This document shows positions 29,706 through 38,574 of a stretch of DNA of 64,000 bases, piece by piece. The DNA is taken from positions 47,417 to 111,416 of the forward strand of contig JAEDAG010000007.1 in assembly GCA_017309015.1 (NCBI GenBank), in the 5' to 3' direction. Position numbers and translations under genes: made by a program. The DNA comes from Faecalicatena absiana. GTDB lineage: Bacteria > Bacillota > Bacilli > Lactobacillales > Lactobacillaceae. How positions within the stretch are numbered: the first letter of the stretch is position 1; each line of letters starts with the position of its first letter. The notes beneath the pieces are model-generated. The model had not been told where the DNA came from. It ran no database searches and saw nothing but the letters and a program-made list of their open reading frames with translations.

Positions 29706-29711
29706 TTCAGT

Positions 29712-31121
29712 TTAATCAGCGTCTTTAGTCAGTTCGTAGATGGCTTCGGCGTAGATCGCGATTGAGTCGATCAGGTCCTTGACCATCATGTATTCGTTGG
29801 CCGCGTGCATGACCATCGGGCCGTTTTCCGGCTGGGCGCCGAAGGCAACCCCGCGCTTGAAGAGGCGGCCGTAGGTACCGCCGCCGATAACGACTTCGTG
29901 GCCCTTGTTCCCGGTCTGCTTTTCGTAGACCTTGAGCAGGGTTTGAACCAGTGGATCGTCGCCTGGCACGTAGTGCGGCTCTTCAAAGCCATTGTAGCTG
30001 ACGTCCAGGATGCCGCCGAACTTGGCCATGACCTGCTTGACCATGGTGTCAGGGTCAGTGCCTTGCGGGTAGCGGACGTTGTTCTTCATCAAGGCCTCGC
30101 CGTCGTGTTCGTAGGCAAAAATGGTTGAGGAGCTGGCGATTTGGCCCATCAAGTCGTCCTTGTGGTAGATGCCCAGCTTTTTCCCGTAGAAGTCTTCGTG
30201 AGCCACGTCGGCTAAGAAGTGAAGGAAGTTCTTGTCTCTGCCGGCAAAAGCATAGCGGTCCAAGAACAAGGCCAGGAAGGTGGCGGAGTTCTTGCCGACT
30301 TGCGGGGCAGAGGCGTGGGCGCCTTGGCCAACCAGCACGATGTCGGCTGCGTCTCCCTTGACGTCAAAGCTGCCTTCCAGGCCATTGTCGGCCAAGAAGA
30401 GCTGGTAGGCAGCGGCCATGTCGTCCAGCTTTGGCCCTGTGATCGTGGCCCGGGTTACCTGTGGAGTCACGTTGGTGGCGATGCCGGCCTTGAAGGACTG
30501 CAGGACGCAGTCGCCCTTGGCGGCGTCGTTTTTGAAGGTGAATTCCAGGGTAAAGATCCCTTGTTCGCCGTTGATGATCGGGTATTCAGCGTCAGGGGAG
30601 AAGACGATGTCTGGCGTTGGCTCATGCTTCAAGTAGTAGTCGATGCCAACCCAGTTGGTTTCTTCATTGGTTCCCAAGACGAAGTCGATCTTCTTTTTGG
30701 GCTTAAAGCCGGCTTCCTTTAAAAGGAGCATCCCGTAGTAGGCTGCCAGGCTTGGTCCCTTGTCGTCGGCACTGCCGCGTCCGTAGATCCGGCCTTCAGC
30801 GTCGATTTCCATCTTGAAGGGGTCATGGGTCCAGCCATCGCCGGCAGGAACGACGTCCATGTGGCCGATGATGCCCAGGCGCTGGTCGCCTTCACCGAAG
30901 TTGACCCGGCCAGCGTAGTTGGCGAAGTTTTCCGTGTCAAAGCCGTCGCGCTGGGCGAAGCTGAGGAACTTGGTCATAGCCTTGACCGGGCCAGGGCCAA
31001 CGGGGTATTCCGCGCTGGCCTTGGCCAGGTCTTCGGATGAGTCGATGGCGATCAATTCCGCCAAGTCCTTGAGGATGGCGTCCTTTTTGGCGGCCGCGAG
31101 TTCTTTGTAGTTTAATTCCAT
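29712..31121 (-). CDS. pepV: Dipeptidase PepV (M20 metallopeptidase)
   Basis: This 469-residue cytosolic zinc dipeptidase cleaves a broad range of dipeptides as a last step of casein peptide use. The residues known from the L. delbrueckii PepV structure are all at the expected positions: His87 (IIGHMDVVPAGDG), bridging Asp119 (GRGSADDKGP), catalytic Glu153 and metal ligand Glu154 (TNEETNW). The later metal ligand Asp lies in FSPDAEYP, and a His is present near the C-terminus. The length is identical to the known protein. It is one of the best species markers in this window. Confidence 0.97.
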   Translation of the reverse strand: MELNYKELAAAKKDAILKDLAELIAIDSSEDLAKASAEYPVGPGPVKAMTKFLSFAQRDGFDTENFANYAGRVNFGEGDQRLGIIGHMDVVPAGDGWTHDPFKMEIDAEGRIYGRGSADDKGPSLAAYYGMLLLKEAGFKPKKKIDFVLGTNEETNWVGIDYYLKHEPTPDIVFSPDAEYPIINGEQGIFTLEFTFKNDAAKGDCVLQSFKAGIATNVTPQVTRATITGPKLDDMAAAYQLFLADNGLEGSFDVKGDAADIVLVGQGAHASAPQVGKNSATFLALFLDRYAFAGRDKNFLHFLADVAHEDFYGKKLGIYHKDDLMGQIASSSTIFAYEHDGEALMKNNVRYPQGTDPDTMVKQVMAKFGGILDVSYNGFEEPHYVPGDDPLVQTLLKVYEKQTGNKGHEVVIGGGTYGRLFKRGVAFGAQPENGPMVMHAANEYMMVKDLIDSIAIYAEAIYELTKDAD

Positions 31122-31225
31122 TATTTTCTCCTGTTTCAGCTGCTTTTATCAGATTAGTTACAAAAAGTAACCAAATGCTTAAGTAAAATTCTAACAATCT
31201 TCGCCAGCCCTGGCAAACAATTAGG

Positions 31226-31560
31226 CATGGGCTTTGGCTGCGGTAAAAGCGGGGCTGATTTTTGTTGATTTTGCCATGGCTGCGGTAAAAACGGGGCTGA
31301 TTTTGTTTGATTTGGCTTTGGCTGCGGTAAAAACGGGGCTGATTTTGTTTGATTTGGCTTTGGCTGCGGTAAAAACGGGGCTGATTTTTGTTGATTCGGC
31401 TTTGGCTGCGGTAAAAGCGGGGCTGATTTTGTTTGATTTGGCTTTGGCTGCGGTAAAAACGGGGCTGATTTTGTTTGATTCGGCTTTGGCTGCGGTAAAA
31501 ACGGGGCTGATTTTGTTTGATTTGGCTTTGGCTGCGGTAAAAGCGGGGCTGATTTATTGT
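31226..31560 (+). repeat. 42-bp tandem repeat, forward arm (8 units)
   Basis: Units starting GGCTGCGGTAAAAACGGGGC occur every 42 bp at 31236, 31278, 31320, 31362, 31404, 31446, 31488 and 31530. They drift by only a few bases. The implied 14-residue peptide repeat (LALAAVKTGLILFD) is a by-product of the period. No ribosome site stands before it. Confidence 0.9.
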
Positions 31561-31639
31561 TTAGATCCCCGTTTATTACTGAACCAAACGTTTTTTTCGA
31601 AAAATGATCCCCGTTTATTACTGAGCCAAACGTTTTTTT
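31561..31639 (-). repeat. 42-bp tandem repeat, reverse arm, first two units
   Basis: Units with GATCCCCGTTTATTACTGA start at 31564 and 31606. The array is then interrupted by the ISL3-family element and resumes at 33152. Confidence 0.9.
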
Positions 31640-33151
31640 GGTTCTGTATAAAAACGTGTGTAAATTAACTAAGGGACTTAAGGCTTCTTCCGAGATAATT
31701 CCATTAATCTCAAGAAGAAATATTCATCATCTGGATATCCATAACCCTTGCGTCTCTCAGTTTTGATCTTGTTGTTAATACCCTCTAATTTGCCCGTAGA
31801 TATCCTGTACTTAGCGAATGAATAGATTCCTGACAGGTGGCGCTGTAAGAGTCTGGCAAACCACTTAAAGTGGCTATTCTCAGTCTCGATACAAATATCT
31901 ATGATGTACTCGAGTTTGACGCACATCTCCACTTCATCATTTGAGCTATATGCCTGATCCAATAGGTCTTTGACGATGTCTATTGTGAAGAACAATCTGT
32001 TTTCCTCTAGTAGATCGTCATACCAGCTCTCATTATCACCATGAGCTCTAATCTCTGGCTTATTGAAGATTTCGCCAGGCACAGATACTAGCTTTCCTTG
32101 TCGAGCATCTCCATCCTTTTGAACTAGGGTAGATCGTTTAGACATCAAGATATAACGAGAGTTCTTAAGCAATTTGGCTGCTTCTGGGGTACCTTCTTCA
32201 GCTAGTCTCTTTTGTTCATCCTTACGGATTTCAGAAACAACTTTATCGTTGAAATTCTTGATGATGTGGAAGCGGTCATAGACAATGTCTAGCTTGGGAT
32301 AGCGCTCTTTAAAGGCTTCTTCAAAGTCTGAGTTCATGTCACAAGCAACTGCTTCAACCTTAGACATCCACTCATCGCCAACATGATCCATAAACTCATA
32401 AACAACGGCCTTCTTCTTGCCATGGGCTAAGTAAAGAATGTGCCCAGTTTCCCAGTCAATGATTACAGTGGCGTATTTATAACCATCGTGCAGTTTGAAT
32501 TCATCTATGGCTAAGTATCTTGCCTGTCTTTCAGGTTTAATGAGCGTCTTTCCATCGATTGTAAATTTAGATAATAGGAGTTCCTTGTGAATCGACTTAA
32601 CTGTCATTTTATCAAGGCCAGTAATTTCAGCGACTTGTTTTAGAGTGCATCCATCGCTTAGTAGGCGCTCAGTGCATTCTTTTAAAGCCTTGGTAATTCG
32701 ATAACCATTGGCTTTAAAGGGAATAGACTGACTTCTGGTATTAAATTTACAATCAGTATTGAGACAACGAAAACGTGCGTAAGATACCTTAATCTTAGTA
32801 TGTTCTAGTCCCAGAGGAATATGCCTAAGGGTAGTGACAAGGGTTCCATTCTTGACTAGCTTCGTTGAGCAGTCGGGGCAGAAACCAGGTTCACACTCGG
32901 CTAATTTTCCAACAAAGATTTTTTCACCTTCATTTTGAATTGGCATACCCAATTGAATAAAGTCGGTTAAGCCAGATTCGAAAAATAAGATGCCTTTGTT
33001 AGATTCAAAGCCTTGAGTAGAAACTGTCTGTTCTGTATAATTCATAGTAAGAAGGGCCCCTCGTGTTTTTGTGGTTATTAACATTGTAAGGGACAACCCT
33101 TCTTTTTTGTTGTCTAATTTTTACTATTTACACACGAATTTATACTGAACC
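31640..33151 (-). mobile_element. ISL3-family insertion sequence
   Basis: The 1,512-bp element ends in imperfect inverted repeats that both begin GGTTC, then A or T, then GTATAAA, and share CGTGTGTAAAT a little further in. It is flanked by the 8-bp direct repeat GTTTTTTT (31632-31639 and 33152-33159). An 8-bp duplication is the rule for ISL3 elements. It sits inside a unit of the 42-bp repeat array, and removing it with one duplication restores a perfect unit. Confidence 0.93.
31678..33045 (-). CDS. ISL3-family transposase
   Basis: This transposase of about 455 residues has an N-terminal zinc finger (CPDC about 25 residues before RCLNTDC), a helix-turn-helix (LKQVAEITGLDKMTVKSIHK) and a DDE catalytic core (first Asp in YLAIDEFKLHDG, second in ACDMNSDFEEAF). 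The frame is intact, so the element may still move. The start at MNYTEQ is the usual one for the family; the frame is open for 17 further codons upstream, and no clear ribosome site decides. Confidence 0.9.
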   Translation of the reverse strand: MNYTEQTVSTQGFESNKGILFFESGLTDFIQLGMPIQNEGEKIFVGKLAECEPGFCPDCSTKLVKNGTLVTTLRHIPLGLEHTKIKVSYARFRCLNTDCKFNTRSQSIPFKANGYRITKALKECTERLLSDGCTLKQVAEITGLDKMTVKSIHKELLLSKFTIDGKTLIKPERQARYLAIDEFKLHDGYKYATVIIDWETGHILYLAHGKKKAVVYEFMDHVGDEWMSKVEAVACDMNSDFEEAFKERYPKLDIVYDRFHIIKNFNDKVVSEIRKDEQKRLAEEGTPEAAKLLKNSRYILMSKRSTLVQKDGDARQGKLVSVPGEIFNKPEIRAHGDNESWYDDLLEENRLFFTIDIVKDLLDQAYSSNDEVEMCVKLEYIIDICIETENSHFKWFARLLQRHLSGIYSFAKYRISTGKLEGINNKIKTERRKGYGYPDDEYFFLRLMELSRKKP

Positions 33152-33420
33152 GTTTTTTTCGAAAAATGATCCCCGTTTATTACTGAGCCAAGCGATTTTT
33201 TCGAAAAATGATCCCCGTTTATTACTGAGCCAAGCGATTTTTTCGAAAAATGATCCCCGTTTATTACTGAGCCAAGCGATTTTTTCGAAAAATGATCCCC
33301 GTTTATTACTGAGCCAAGCGATTTTTTCGAAAAACGATCCCCGTTTATTACTGAACCACGAGATTTTTTCAAAAAATGATCCCCGTTTATTACTGAACCA
33401 AACGATTTTTGCATCAGTTA
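33152..33420 (-). repeat. 42-bp tandem repeat, reverse arm, last six units
   Basis: Units at 33168, 33210, 33252, 33294, 33336 and 33378 continue the array broken by the insertion. With the two units before it, the reverse arm has eight, equal to the forward arm. A reversed unit aligns with the forward unit around the shared TTGGCT and AAACGGGG cores. Confidence 0.9.
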
Positions 33421-33536
33421 GGTACCTTTAGGGGATCATTTTGATAAAAATGTCAGTAGTTAGGTACTTTTAGGGGCTGATTTGCGATGTAGTTAGTCAT
33501 TTTTGAAAAAATGTTCCCCGCAAAGTCCCCAACTGC
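33417..33536. repeat. Degenerate third copy of the inverted 42-bp repeat
   Basis: GTTAGGTACCTTTAGGGG (33417) and GTTAGGTACTTTTAGGGG (33459) lie 42 bp apart. A reverse half, TTCCCCGCAAAGTCCCCAAC, follows at about 33514-33533. This is closer to the 24.0-kb locus than to the array it directly adjoins. Confidence 0.75.
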
Positions 33537-33548
33537 CGCCTCCAGCCC

Positions 33549-33577
33549 AATCAAAAAAGCTGCCTTTCGGCAGCTGA
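33549..33577 (-). terminator. Terminator of the RpiR-family gene
   Basis: On the minus strand AGCTGCC-GAAA-GGCAGCT is followed by six T. Confidence 0.85.
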
Positions 33578-34333
33578 TTAATGGCGGTATTTGGTTGCGG
33601 CAATATCGATGACTCTTTCGGTAAAGACGACGGGGATTGACTGCGGGTCGACCGGCAGCCCTTGAGCCAGGTTCTTGCCTGGCAGGATGATGACCTTCTT
33701 GAAGTACTTTTTCAAAGGCGTGTCTGGGTTCATCGTGATCAAGTAGCTGTGCTTGAAATGTGAGATGGACTTAGGCAGGGGGGAGGAGCCAAAAAGCTTG
33801 GAGATCCCGGAAACCGAGTAGAAGACGGCAGTTGAGTCTTCATTGCTCAAAGGGAAGAGGTGCTCGCCAGCAGCCAGGGCATCCCCGAAGTAGGTCGCCT
33901 TCCCCAGGTCCCGCATCCCCATGCAGAGCAGGCGGGCCGGCAATTCAGAATAGTAGATCCCGAAGATGAAATTGTTGGAGCTGTTGATCAGGACGTCAGC
34001 CAGCTCATCGGCATCGGTCTCGTTGGTGGTCCAGACTTGATTGATGGCATCGTGGTAGTCCTGCAGGTATTCGCTGGTCGAGACCATGGCGCTCTGGCTT
34101 TCCTGCTTCTTGATGTAGGTCAGCAGCTGAAACTTGAATTCCTTGAAGCCAGAATAGCCCATCTTCTGGCAAAAGCGCTGTACGGAGGCCAGGCTGGTCC
34201 CGGCTTCTTCCGCCAGGTGATTGATGGTCAGGGATTCAACGTTGGTCAAGTCCTTGGTCATGCGGTTCATGATCTTACGGTCGGATTTGGAAAGCTCCGA
34301 TGACTCGACCGTGAAAAAATTAGTGATGTCCAT
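33578..34333 (-). CDS. RpiR/MurR-family transcriptional regulator
   Basis: This regulator of about 251 residues has an N-terminal RpiR helix-turn-helix (INHLAEEAGTSLASVQRFCQKMG, about 40-60) and a C-terminal SIS sugar-phosphate-binding domain. A start at the ATG at 34333 is chosen; a TTG three codons upstream is possible. Regulators of this type often sense sugar phosphates or muropeptide-derived sugars. It lies downstream of a cluster with a dipeptide epimerase, but a terminator and about 280 bp separate them, so a functional link is only a guess. Confidence 0.8.
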   Translation of the reverse strand: MDITNFFTVESSELSKSDRKIMNRMTKDLTNVESLTINHLAEEAGTSLASVQRFCQKMGYSGFKEFKFQLLTYIKKQESQSAMVSTSEYLQDYHDAINQVWTTNETDADELADVLINSSNNFIFGIYYSELPARLLCMGMRDLGKATYFGDALAAGEHLFPLSNEDSTAVFYSVSGISKLFGSSPLPKSISHFKHSYLITMNPDTPLKKYFKKVIILPGKNLAQGLPVDPQSIPVVFTERVIDIAATKYRH

Positions 34334-34483
34334 GTTTTGCAATCCCCACTTTTAAATAAAATTAACAGTTACTATCAATTTTATCATAATTTCTGAAAAA
34401 TTATCAAAATATTGTGGCTGGAAAGGCCCGCTGCGCGGCAATTACGAGATTGACTTTGCATGGAGAAAGCAATTTGGTCTTAA

Positions 34484-34577
34484 CTTGGGTACTTTTCGGG
34501 AAACCGATGTTGAAAAAATACCTAACACCGCGCGTGCCCCAGCCCACACAAAAACACTCATCCAACTGAGATGAGTG
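34484..34577 (-). repeat. Terminator plus TTGGGTACTTTTC motif (dispersed module)
   Basis: The motif CTTGGGTACTTTTCGGG (34484-34500) lies about 50 bp from the hairpin CACTCATC / GATGAGTG (34557-34577), which terminates the gene cluster above it on the minus strand. The same pair occurs at 26.1 and 46.8 kb. Confidence 0.7.
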
Positions 34578-34612
34578 TTCTAAAGCGTCTCCCGTTCGGG
34601 CAGCGCGGATAA

Positions 34613-35371
34613 TTATGAAATTGTTCCGCCTAATTCCTGGTAGGCCAGCTCGCCGACCTGGTTCATGGCCAGGATGATCTTGGCGCGCTCGCGCAGGCCT
34701 TGGTAGTGGCTCATGAAGCAGACGTCCAGATACTGGTCATCGACCATGATTCTGGCGATGTCATGCTCAGTGTCGTCCAGCTCCCCGGTCTTGTTCCAGG
34801 AGCAGCCTTCCGGAAGGTTTTCGATCAATTTGTTGCGGGAGCTTTGGTTGTACATGGCCCCGCGGCAGATCTCGCCAAAGGGGCTGGGATCGTCCAGCAG
34901 CTGCTTGAAGAGCTTCATGGCCGCAGCCGCGGTGATGTAGTTTTCCTTCCCGGTCTGGCTGTCGGCTTCGGCCATCAGGTAGCGGCCCAGGTGCAGGCCT
35001 TGATAGCATTCTTTAAACCAGGCTTCCAGCTGGTCAAAGCCGCACCAGTCGATCAGGACGTTGGTGGCGGTATTGTCTGAATCTGACAGCATCAAGTCCA
35101 GCAGGTCCCGCAAGCTCCAATTCCTTTGGGCCAGGTGGCAGAGCATCCCGCCTTCCACGATCGCCTCATCTTTGACCGTGACCGTCTGGGTCAGGTCCAT
35201 AGGGTGGGCCTGCATGTAGGCGGCTACCCCTAATTTGATCAGGCTGGCTGACTTGAAGCGGTCATTGACGCTGTCTGTTTGAAAAAGAACCTCTCCGGCC
35301 GCGTTCGTGATCAGCAGGGCTTCTCTGCCCGGCAAGGGGCGCAGGAGCTGGTCGAGCTTGCTTGCTAACAT
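34613..35371 (-). CDS. Cytosolic class A beta-lactamase-fold serine hydrolase
   Basis: This 252-residue protein has the three motifs of serine beta-lactamases and penicillin-binding enzymes in order: Ser43-x-x-Lys46 (SASLIK), Ser98-Asp-Asn100 (SDSDN) and Lys194-Thr-Gly196 (KTGE). It has no signal peptide, unlike real beta-lactamases, and I see no clear general-base Glu in an omega loop. A cytosolic peptidase acting on wall peptides is the better guess, since it ends a cluster with an Ala-Glu epimerase. The start codon has no strong ribosome site, and translation may be coupled to the gene before it, 24 bp away. Confidence 0.75.
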   Translation of the reverse strand: MLASKLDQLLRPLPGREALLITNAAGEVLFQTDSVNDRFKSASLIKLGVAAYMQAHPMDLTQTVTVKDEAIVEGGMLCHLAQRNWSLRDLLDLMLSDSDNTATNVLIDWCGFDQLEAWFKECYQGLHLGRYLMAEADSQTGKENYITAAAAMKLFKQLLDDPSPFGEICRGAMYNQSSRNKLIENLPEGCSWNKTGELDDTEHDIARIMVDDQYLDVCFMSHYQGLRERAKIILAMNQVGELAYQELGGTIS

Positions 35372-35395
35372 GGCTTTGCCTCCTTAATGAAAAAA

Positions 35396-36454
35396 TTACT
35401 TAACCGTAATCGTATCGCCCGCCGCCACGGCAAAATTAGCCATGTCAGGGTCCTGGTCAGCCATAAAGACTGAGTCAAGGTCGGCGAAGACGACGTTGGG
35501 ATTGGCCAGGACGAAGGAGCAGGCGGCAGAGATCGACTCAATCGATTCGATCATGCAGCCGACCATGGTCTTGATCCCGCGGCTTTCAGCCAGGTCGTTG
35601 ATCTTTTGGGCCTCGCTCAAGCCCCCGGTCTTCATCAGCTTGATGTTGATATAGTCAGCGGCCCGCTTTTCAACCACCTTTTGGGCATCAAGATAGCTCT
35701 CCACGGCCTCGTCAGCCATGATTGGGTAAGGGGAGGTCTTGGTCAGCCAGGCCATGGCGTCCAAGTCGCCGGCTGGCACTGGCTGCTCGATAAAGTCGAT
35801 GGCCAGCTTGTGCTTCTTCCAGTAGTTGGCGGCGGCTAAGGTTTCCCGCGCGCTCCAGGCCTGGTTCATGTCCAGGCGCAGGTGGATCATTGGTCCAACG
35901 GCATAGGCAAAGTCTTCCACCAGCTTGATGTCCCGGTCCACGTGCCCGTGGCCCAATTTCAGCTTGAGGGACTTAAAGCCGGCTTCGACGTGCTTTTGTC
36001 CTTCGGCAATCATCTGGTCGGGGTCGCCAATGGAAATGGTGTAGTCGGTGTGGACGCTGCCGCCCTTGCCGCCCAAGAGCTCAGTCAGGCTGATGCCCAA
36101 AAGCTGGCGCTTGGCGTCATAGAGGGCCAGCTCAACGGCGGCTTTGGCCGGGCCGTTGTGGACGATGCTGGCTTGCACCAATTGCAAGAGCCGGCGCCAG
36201 TCGCCAAAGTCCTGGCCTAAAAGCAGTGGCCGGATGACCTCCTTGATGACGGCCGCGGCGCTGTTGATCGTGTCGCCCGTGACCTTCTCATTAGGGGTGC
36301 AGGTCCCCGTGCCCACGATTCCATTGGAAAGGGCGACTCTGACGCGGACGGCGTTGATGCTGTCCACCCGGTGCAGGGCCGTCACGAAGGGGGTGGTCAG
36401 GGGGATCACCTTTAAATCGACTTGCAGATCTTTAATCGTTAGCGTTTCTGTCAT
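35396..36454 (-). CDS. L-Ala-D/L-Glu (dipeptide) epimerase, enolase superfamily
   Basis: This 352-residue enzyme of the muconate-lactonizing group should epimerise the Glu of L-Ala-D-Glu, a murein breakdown product, so that ordinary peptidases can use it. The catalytic KxK is in SLKLKLGHG, and the metal ligands are in LRLDMNQAW, IEQPV and MADEAV. The second Lys lies in INIKLMKTGG. It is preceded by AAGGAG 11 bases from the ATG. It sits between a GNAT gene and a beta-lactamase-fold hydrolase on the same strand. Substrate assignment is from the family; other dipeptide or o-succinylbenzoate relatives exist. Confidence 0.8.
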   Translation of the reverse strand: MTETLTIKDLQVDLKVIPLTTPFVTALHRVDSINAVRVRVALSNGIVGTGTCTPNEKVTGDTINSAAAVIKEVIRPLLLGQDFGDWRRLLQLVQASIVHNGPAKAAVELALYDAKRQLLGISLTELLGGKGGSVHTDYTISIGDPDQMIAEGQKHVEAGFKSLKLKLGHGHVDRDIKLVEDFAYAVGPMIHLRLDMNQAWSARETLAAANYWKKHKLAIDFIEQPVPAGDLDAMAWLTKTSPYPIMADEAVESYLDAQKVVEKRAADYINIKLMKTGGLSEAQKINDLAESRGIKTMVGCMIESIESISAACSFVLANPNVVFADLDSVFMADQDPDMANFAVAAGDTITVK

Positions 36455-36481
36455 CTCCTGCTATGCTCCTTGTTGCTTGAT

Positions 36482-37009
36482 TTATTCTGCTGGCAGATTG
36501 AGTTCGTAAGCCAGGCGGCTGGGATCGATAGAGTCGCTGGTGACCTTGATGATCCCGCGCAGCTGAAAGCCATGGCTAAGCGCCAGGTGCTGCATGGCCG
36601 CGTTGGCCTTGCCGGTGTCGACGCGGAAGTTCTTGATCCCCCGGCTTAAGCCCAGGGCAATGAGCTGGTTCAAGAACTGCCCGGCCAAGTGCTGGCCGCG
36701 GAAGGCTGAGCCGATGGCAATCCGGTGGATCGCCGCGTAGGGGTCGGCCACGTTGGCCCAAGCCCCGTCAATTACGGCGTAGTTGGGGTCTTGTCCGGTG
36801 ATCGCGGCATAAGCGGCAATTTGCCCGTCAGTCTTCAGGATGAAGCCGGCCTGCTCCTTGATGTCGCTTAAGATGGCGGCTTCGTCAGGATAGCTTTCCT
36901 GCCACTGGCTGGAGCCGGATGCTTTTAAAAAAGCCTTCGCGTCATTGATGATATGCATGATGGCGGCTAGATCCGCCACCCGAGCTTCGGTGATGTAGCT
37001 TAAAGCCAT
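36482..37009 (-). CDS. GNAT-family N-acetyltransferase
   Basis: This 175-residue protein has the GNAT core IHRIAIGSAFRGQHLAGQFLNQLI (motif A, about 95-118) followed by NFRVDTGKANAAMQHLALSHGF. The start at 37009 lies four bases after the stop of the DJ-1-like gene, so translation is probably coupled. The frame stays open into that gene, but the upstream part is a shadow. The substrate is unknown. Confidence 0.8.
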   Translation of the reverse strand: MALSYITEARVADLAAIMHIINDAKAFLKASGSSQWQESYPDEAAILSDIKEQAGFILKTDGQIAAYAAITGQDPNYAVIDGAWANVADPYAAIHRIAIGSAFRGQHLAGQFLNQLIALGLSRGIKNFRVDTGKANAAMQHLALSHGFQLRGIIKVTSDSIDPSRLAYELNLPAE

Positions 37010-37013
37010 GGGA

Positions 37014-37595
37014 CTAGTCCAGGTTGATGTGGTCGCGCAGGTAGTTGTACTGCATCGCGTTTTCCAAGTCTTCCGTGTCCTTGCCCAAGACGCGGGCGAT
37101 CGCGTAGGCAAAAGCCCAGGAAGTAGCTGGTCCGCGGCTGGTAATCAGCTTGTGCTCAGCGTCAACGACGACCGGAGTGTCCATGTAGTGGCTGCTTGGG
37201 TTTTCTGACTGCACTTGGGCCTTGAAGTCCGGGTGGCTGGTCCAGTTGGCGTTTTCCAAGAGCCCGTACTTGGACAAGGCAATCGGGGAGGCGCACATGG
37301 CGGCGTCCCACTTGCCTTGCCGGTGGCGCTCAGCCATCAGTTCGCCCAGCTTGACGCTGTCGCGCAAGTGGTGGGCGTTAGGCGCGCCGCCTGGGAAGGA
37401 GACCAGGTCGTAGTCCAAGAGGCTGTCGTCCAGGGTCTTGTCGCATTCAAAAACGATCCCGTGGCCGCCGCGGATGGTCTTGCTGGTCAGGCCGATCATG
37501 TCGCAAGGGATGTCCAAGCGGCGCAAAACGTCGACTTGGCTCAAGCCTTCAACTTCTTCACATCCATCTGAAAATACGATTGCTGCTTTAACCAT
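37014..37595 (-). CDS. DJ-1/PfpI-family protein
   Basis: This 193-residue protein has the DJ-1 nucleophile-elbow cysteine Cys101 in AAMCASPIAL, an upstream acidic pair in GCEEVEG (11-17) and the SFPGGAPNAHHLRD loop. Members act as glyoxalases, deglycase-like or chaperone proteins, and which applies here cannot be told. It leads a four-gene unit (DJ-1, GNAT, epimerase, serine hydrolase) and is divergent from a TauE-type transporter. Confidence 0.83.
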   Translation of the reverse strand: MVKAAIVFSDGCEEVEGLSQVDVLRRLDIPCDMIGLTSKTIRGGHGIVFECDKTLDDSLLDYDLVSFPGGAPNAHHLRDSVKLGELMAERHRQGKWDAAMCASPIALSKYGLLENANWTSHPDFKAQVQSENPSSHYMDTPVVVDAEHKLITSRGPATSWAFAYAIARVLGKDTEDLENAMQYNYLRDHINLD

Positions 37596-37763
37596 GATTT
37601 TTACCTCGCATTTGTCGAAAATTCTGATCTTGAGTTTGCTTAAGCCTATTGTACTTCATTTCCTGGCCAAAAAGCACAAATGCTTGCTTCACGTGGGTGA
37701 AAATCAACTACAATAAATAAGTTGGAATTTTTTAGCAAGCAAAATAAAGCAAAGGAAGTATTT

Positions 37764-38510
37764 ATGCTGATTGTCTACTTAATCGTCTTGGGCATCCTGG
37801 CCGGAATCGTCTCTTCCGTGGCCAGCATGGCCTCTTTGGCTTCTTACCCCGGCCTGTTGCTGGTCGGGCTCAGTCCGGTCGTGGCCAACATGACCAACAC
37901 GGCCTCTTTGGTGACTACAGGCTTTGGGGCTTTGACCTCCTGCCTCAAGGAAATGAAAGGGCACTGGCGGGAACTGGCCTGGTACGGCCTCTTCCAGCTC
38001 TCCGGGGCGGCCATTGGGGGCTGGCTTTTGTCAGCCTTTCCCGGCGAAATCTTTAAGAAAATCGTCCCCCTCCTGGTCTTGATGAGCGGGGGCCTCTTGG
38101 TCTGGAGCGGGCGGCGGCCGATCTACACCCGGGACTCAGACAGCAAGCTCAAGCTGGTCCTGGCCTACCTGGGCCTGTTTATGGCTGGCATTTACGCCGG
38201 CTACTTCGGGGCGGCTTCCGGCGTCTTGACCCTGGTCTTTTTGACCTACTTGTCAAAATCCAGCTTCATCGTCATCAACGGGATCAAGGCCATCATTGGC
38301 TCTTTGGCCAACCTGGTCGCCCTCTTGATCTTCATGTACCGCGGACTGGTCCGCTGGGACGTGGCTATCCCTTTGGCGGCGGGGATGTTTATCGGTGGCT
38401 TTCTTGGCCAGAAACTGATTAAATATCTAAAGCCGAGCCTGGTCAGAGGGGTGACCGCCGCCTTTTCCGTGGTCCTGGCGGCTTATCTGGCGGCCTCTGC
38501 CTGGTTTTAG
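37764..38510 (+). CDS. TauE/SafE-family membrane transporter
   Basis: This 248-residue protein has about eight hydrophobic segments and the repeated small-residue motifs of the TauE/SafE family: VSSVASMASLASYPGLLLVG near the start and GIYAGYFGAASGVLTLVFL in the middle. The ATG follows AAAGGAAG. Members export sulfite or organosulfonates or carry other small anions. The substrate here is unknown. It is followed on the same strand by a phosphatase gene. Confidence 0.8.
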   Translation: MLIVYLIVLGILAGIVSSVASMASLASYPGLLLVGLSPVVANMTNTASLVTTGFGALTSCLKEMKGHWRELAWYGLFQLSGAAIGGWLLSAFPGEIFKKIVPLLVLMSGGLLVWSGRRPIYTRDSDSKLKLVLAYLGLFMAGIYAGYFGAASGVLTLVFLTYLSKSSFIVINGIKAIIGSLANLVALLIFMYRGLVRWDVAIPLAAGMFIGGFLGQKLIKYLKPSLVRGVTAAFSVVLAAYLAASAWF

Positions 38511-38574
38511 TGAAATTGCTAGCAAAGTAAGTTAGAATAGAGTAGTTCGATAAAGATAAAAAAGGAGGAAATGT

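Noticed and set aside
31234..31668. A stop-free reading frame of 144 codons with perfect 14-residue peptide repeats
   Set aside because: The 42-bp period is a multiple of three, so open frames arise automatically in several registers. There is no ribosome site, and the frame runs into the insertion sequence end.
33124..33414. A repetitive minus-strand frame (GDHFSKKSLGSVIN repeats)
   Set aside because: It is the same artefact of the 42-bp repeat, and it starts inside the inverted repeat of the ISL3-family element.
34613..35371. Antibiotic-resistance beta-lactamase
   Set aside because: There is no signal peptide and no clear deacylation Glu, and the gene sits in a peptide-salvage-like cluster. 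Resistance is not supported.
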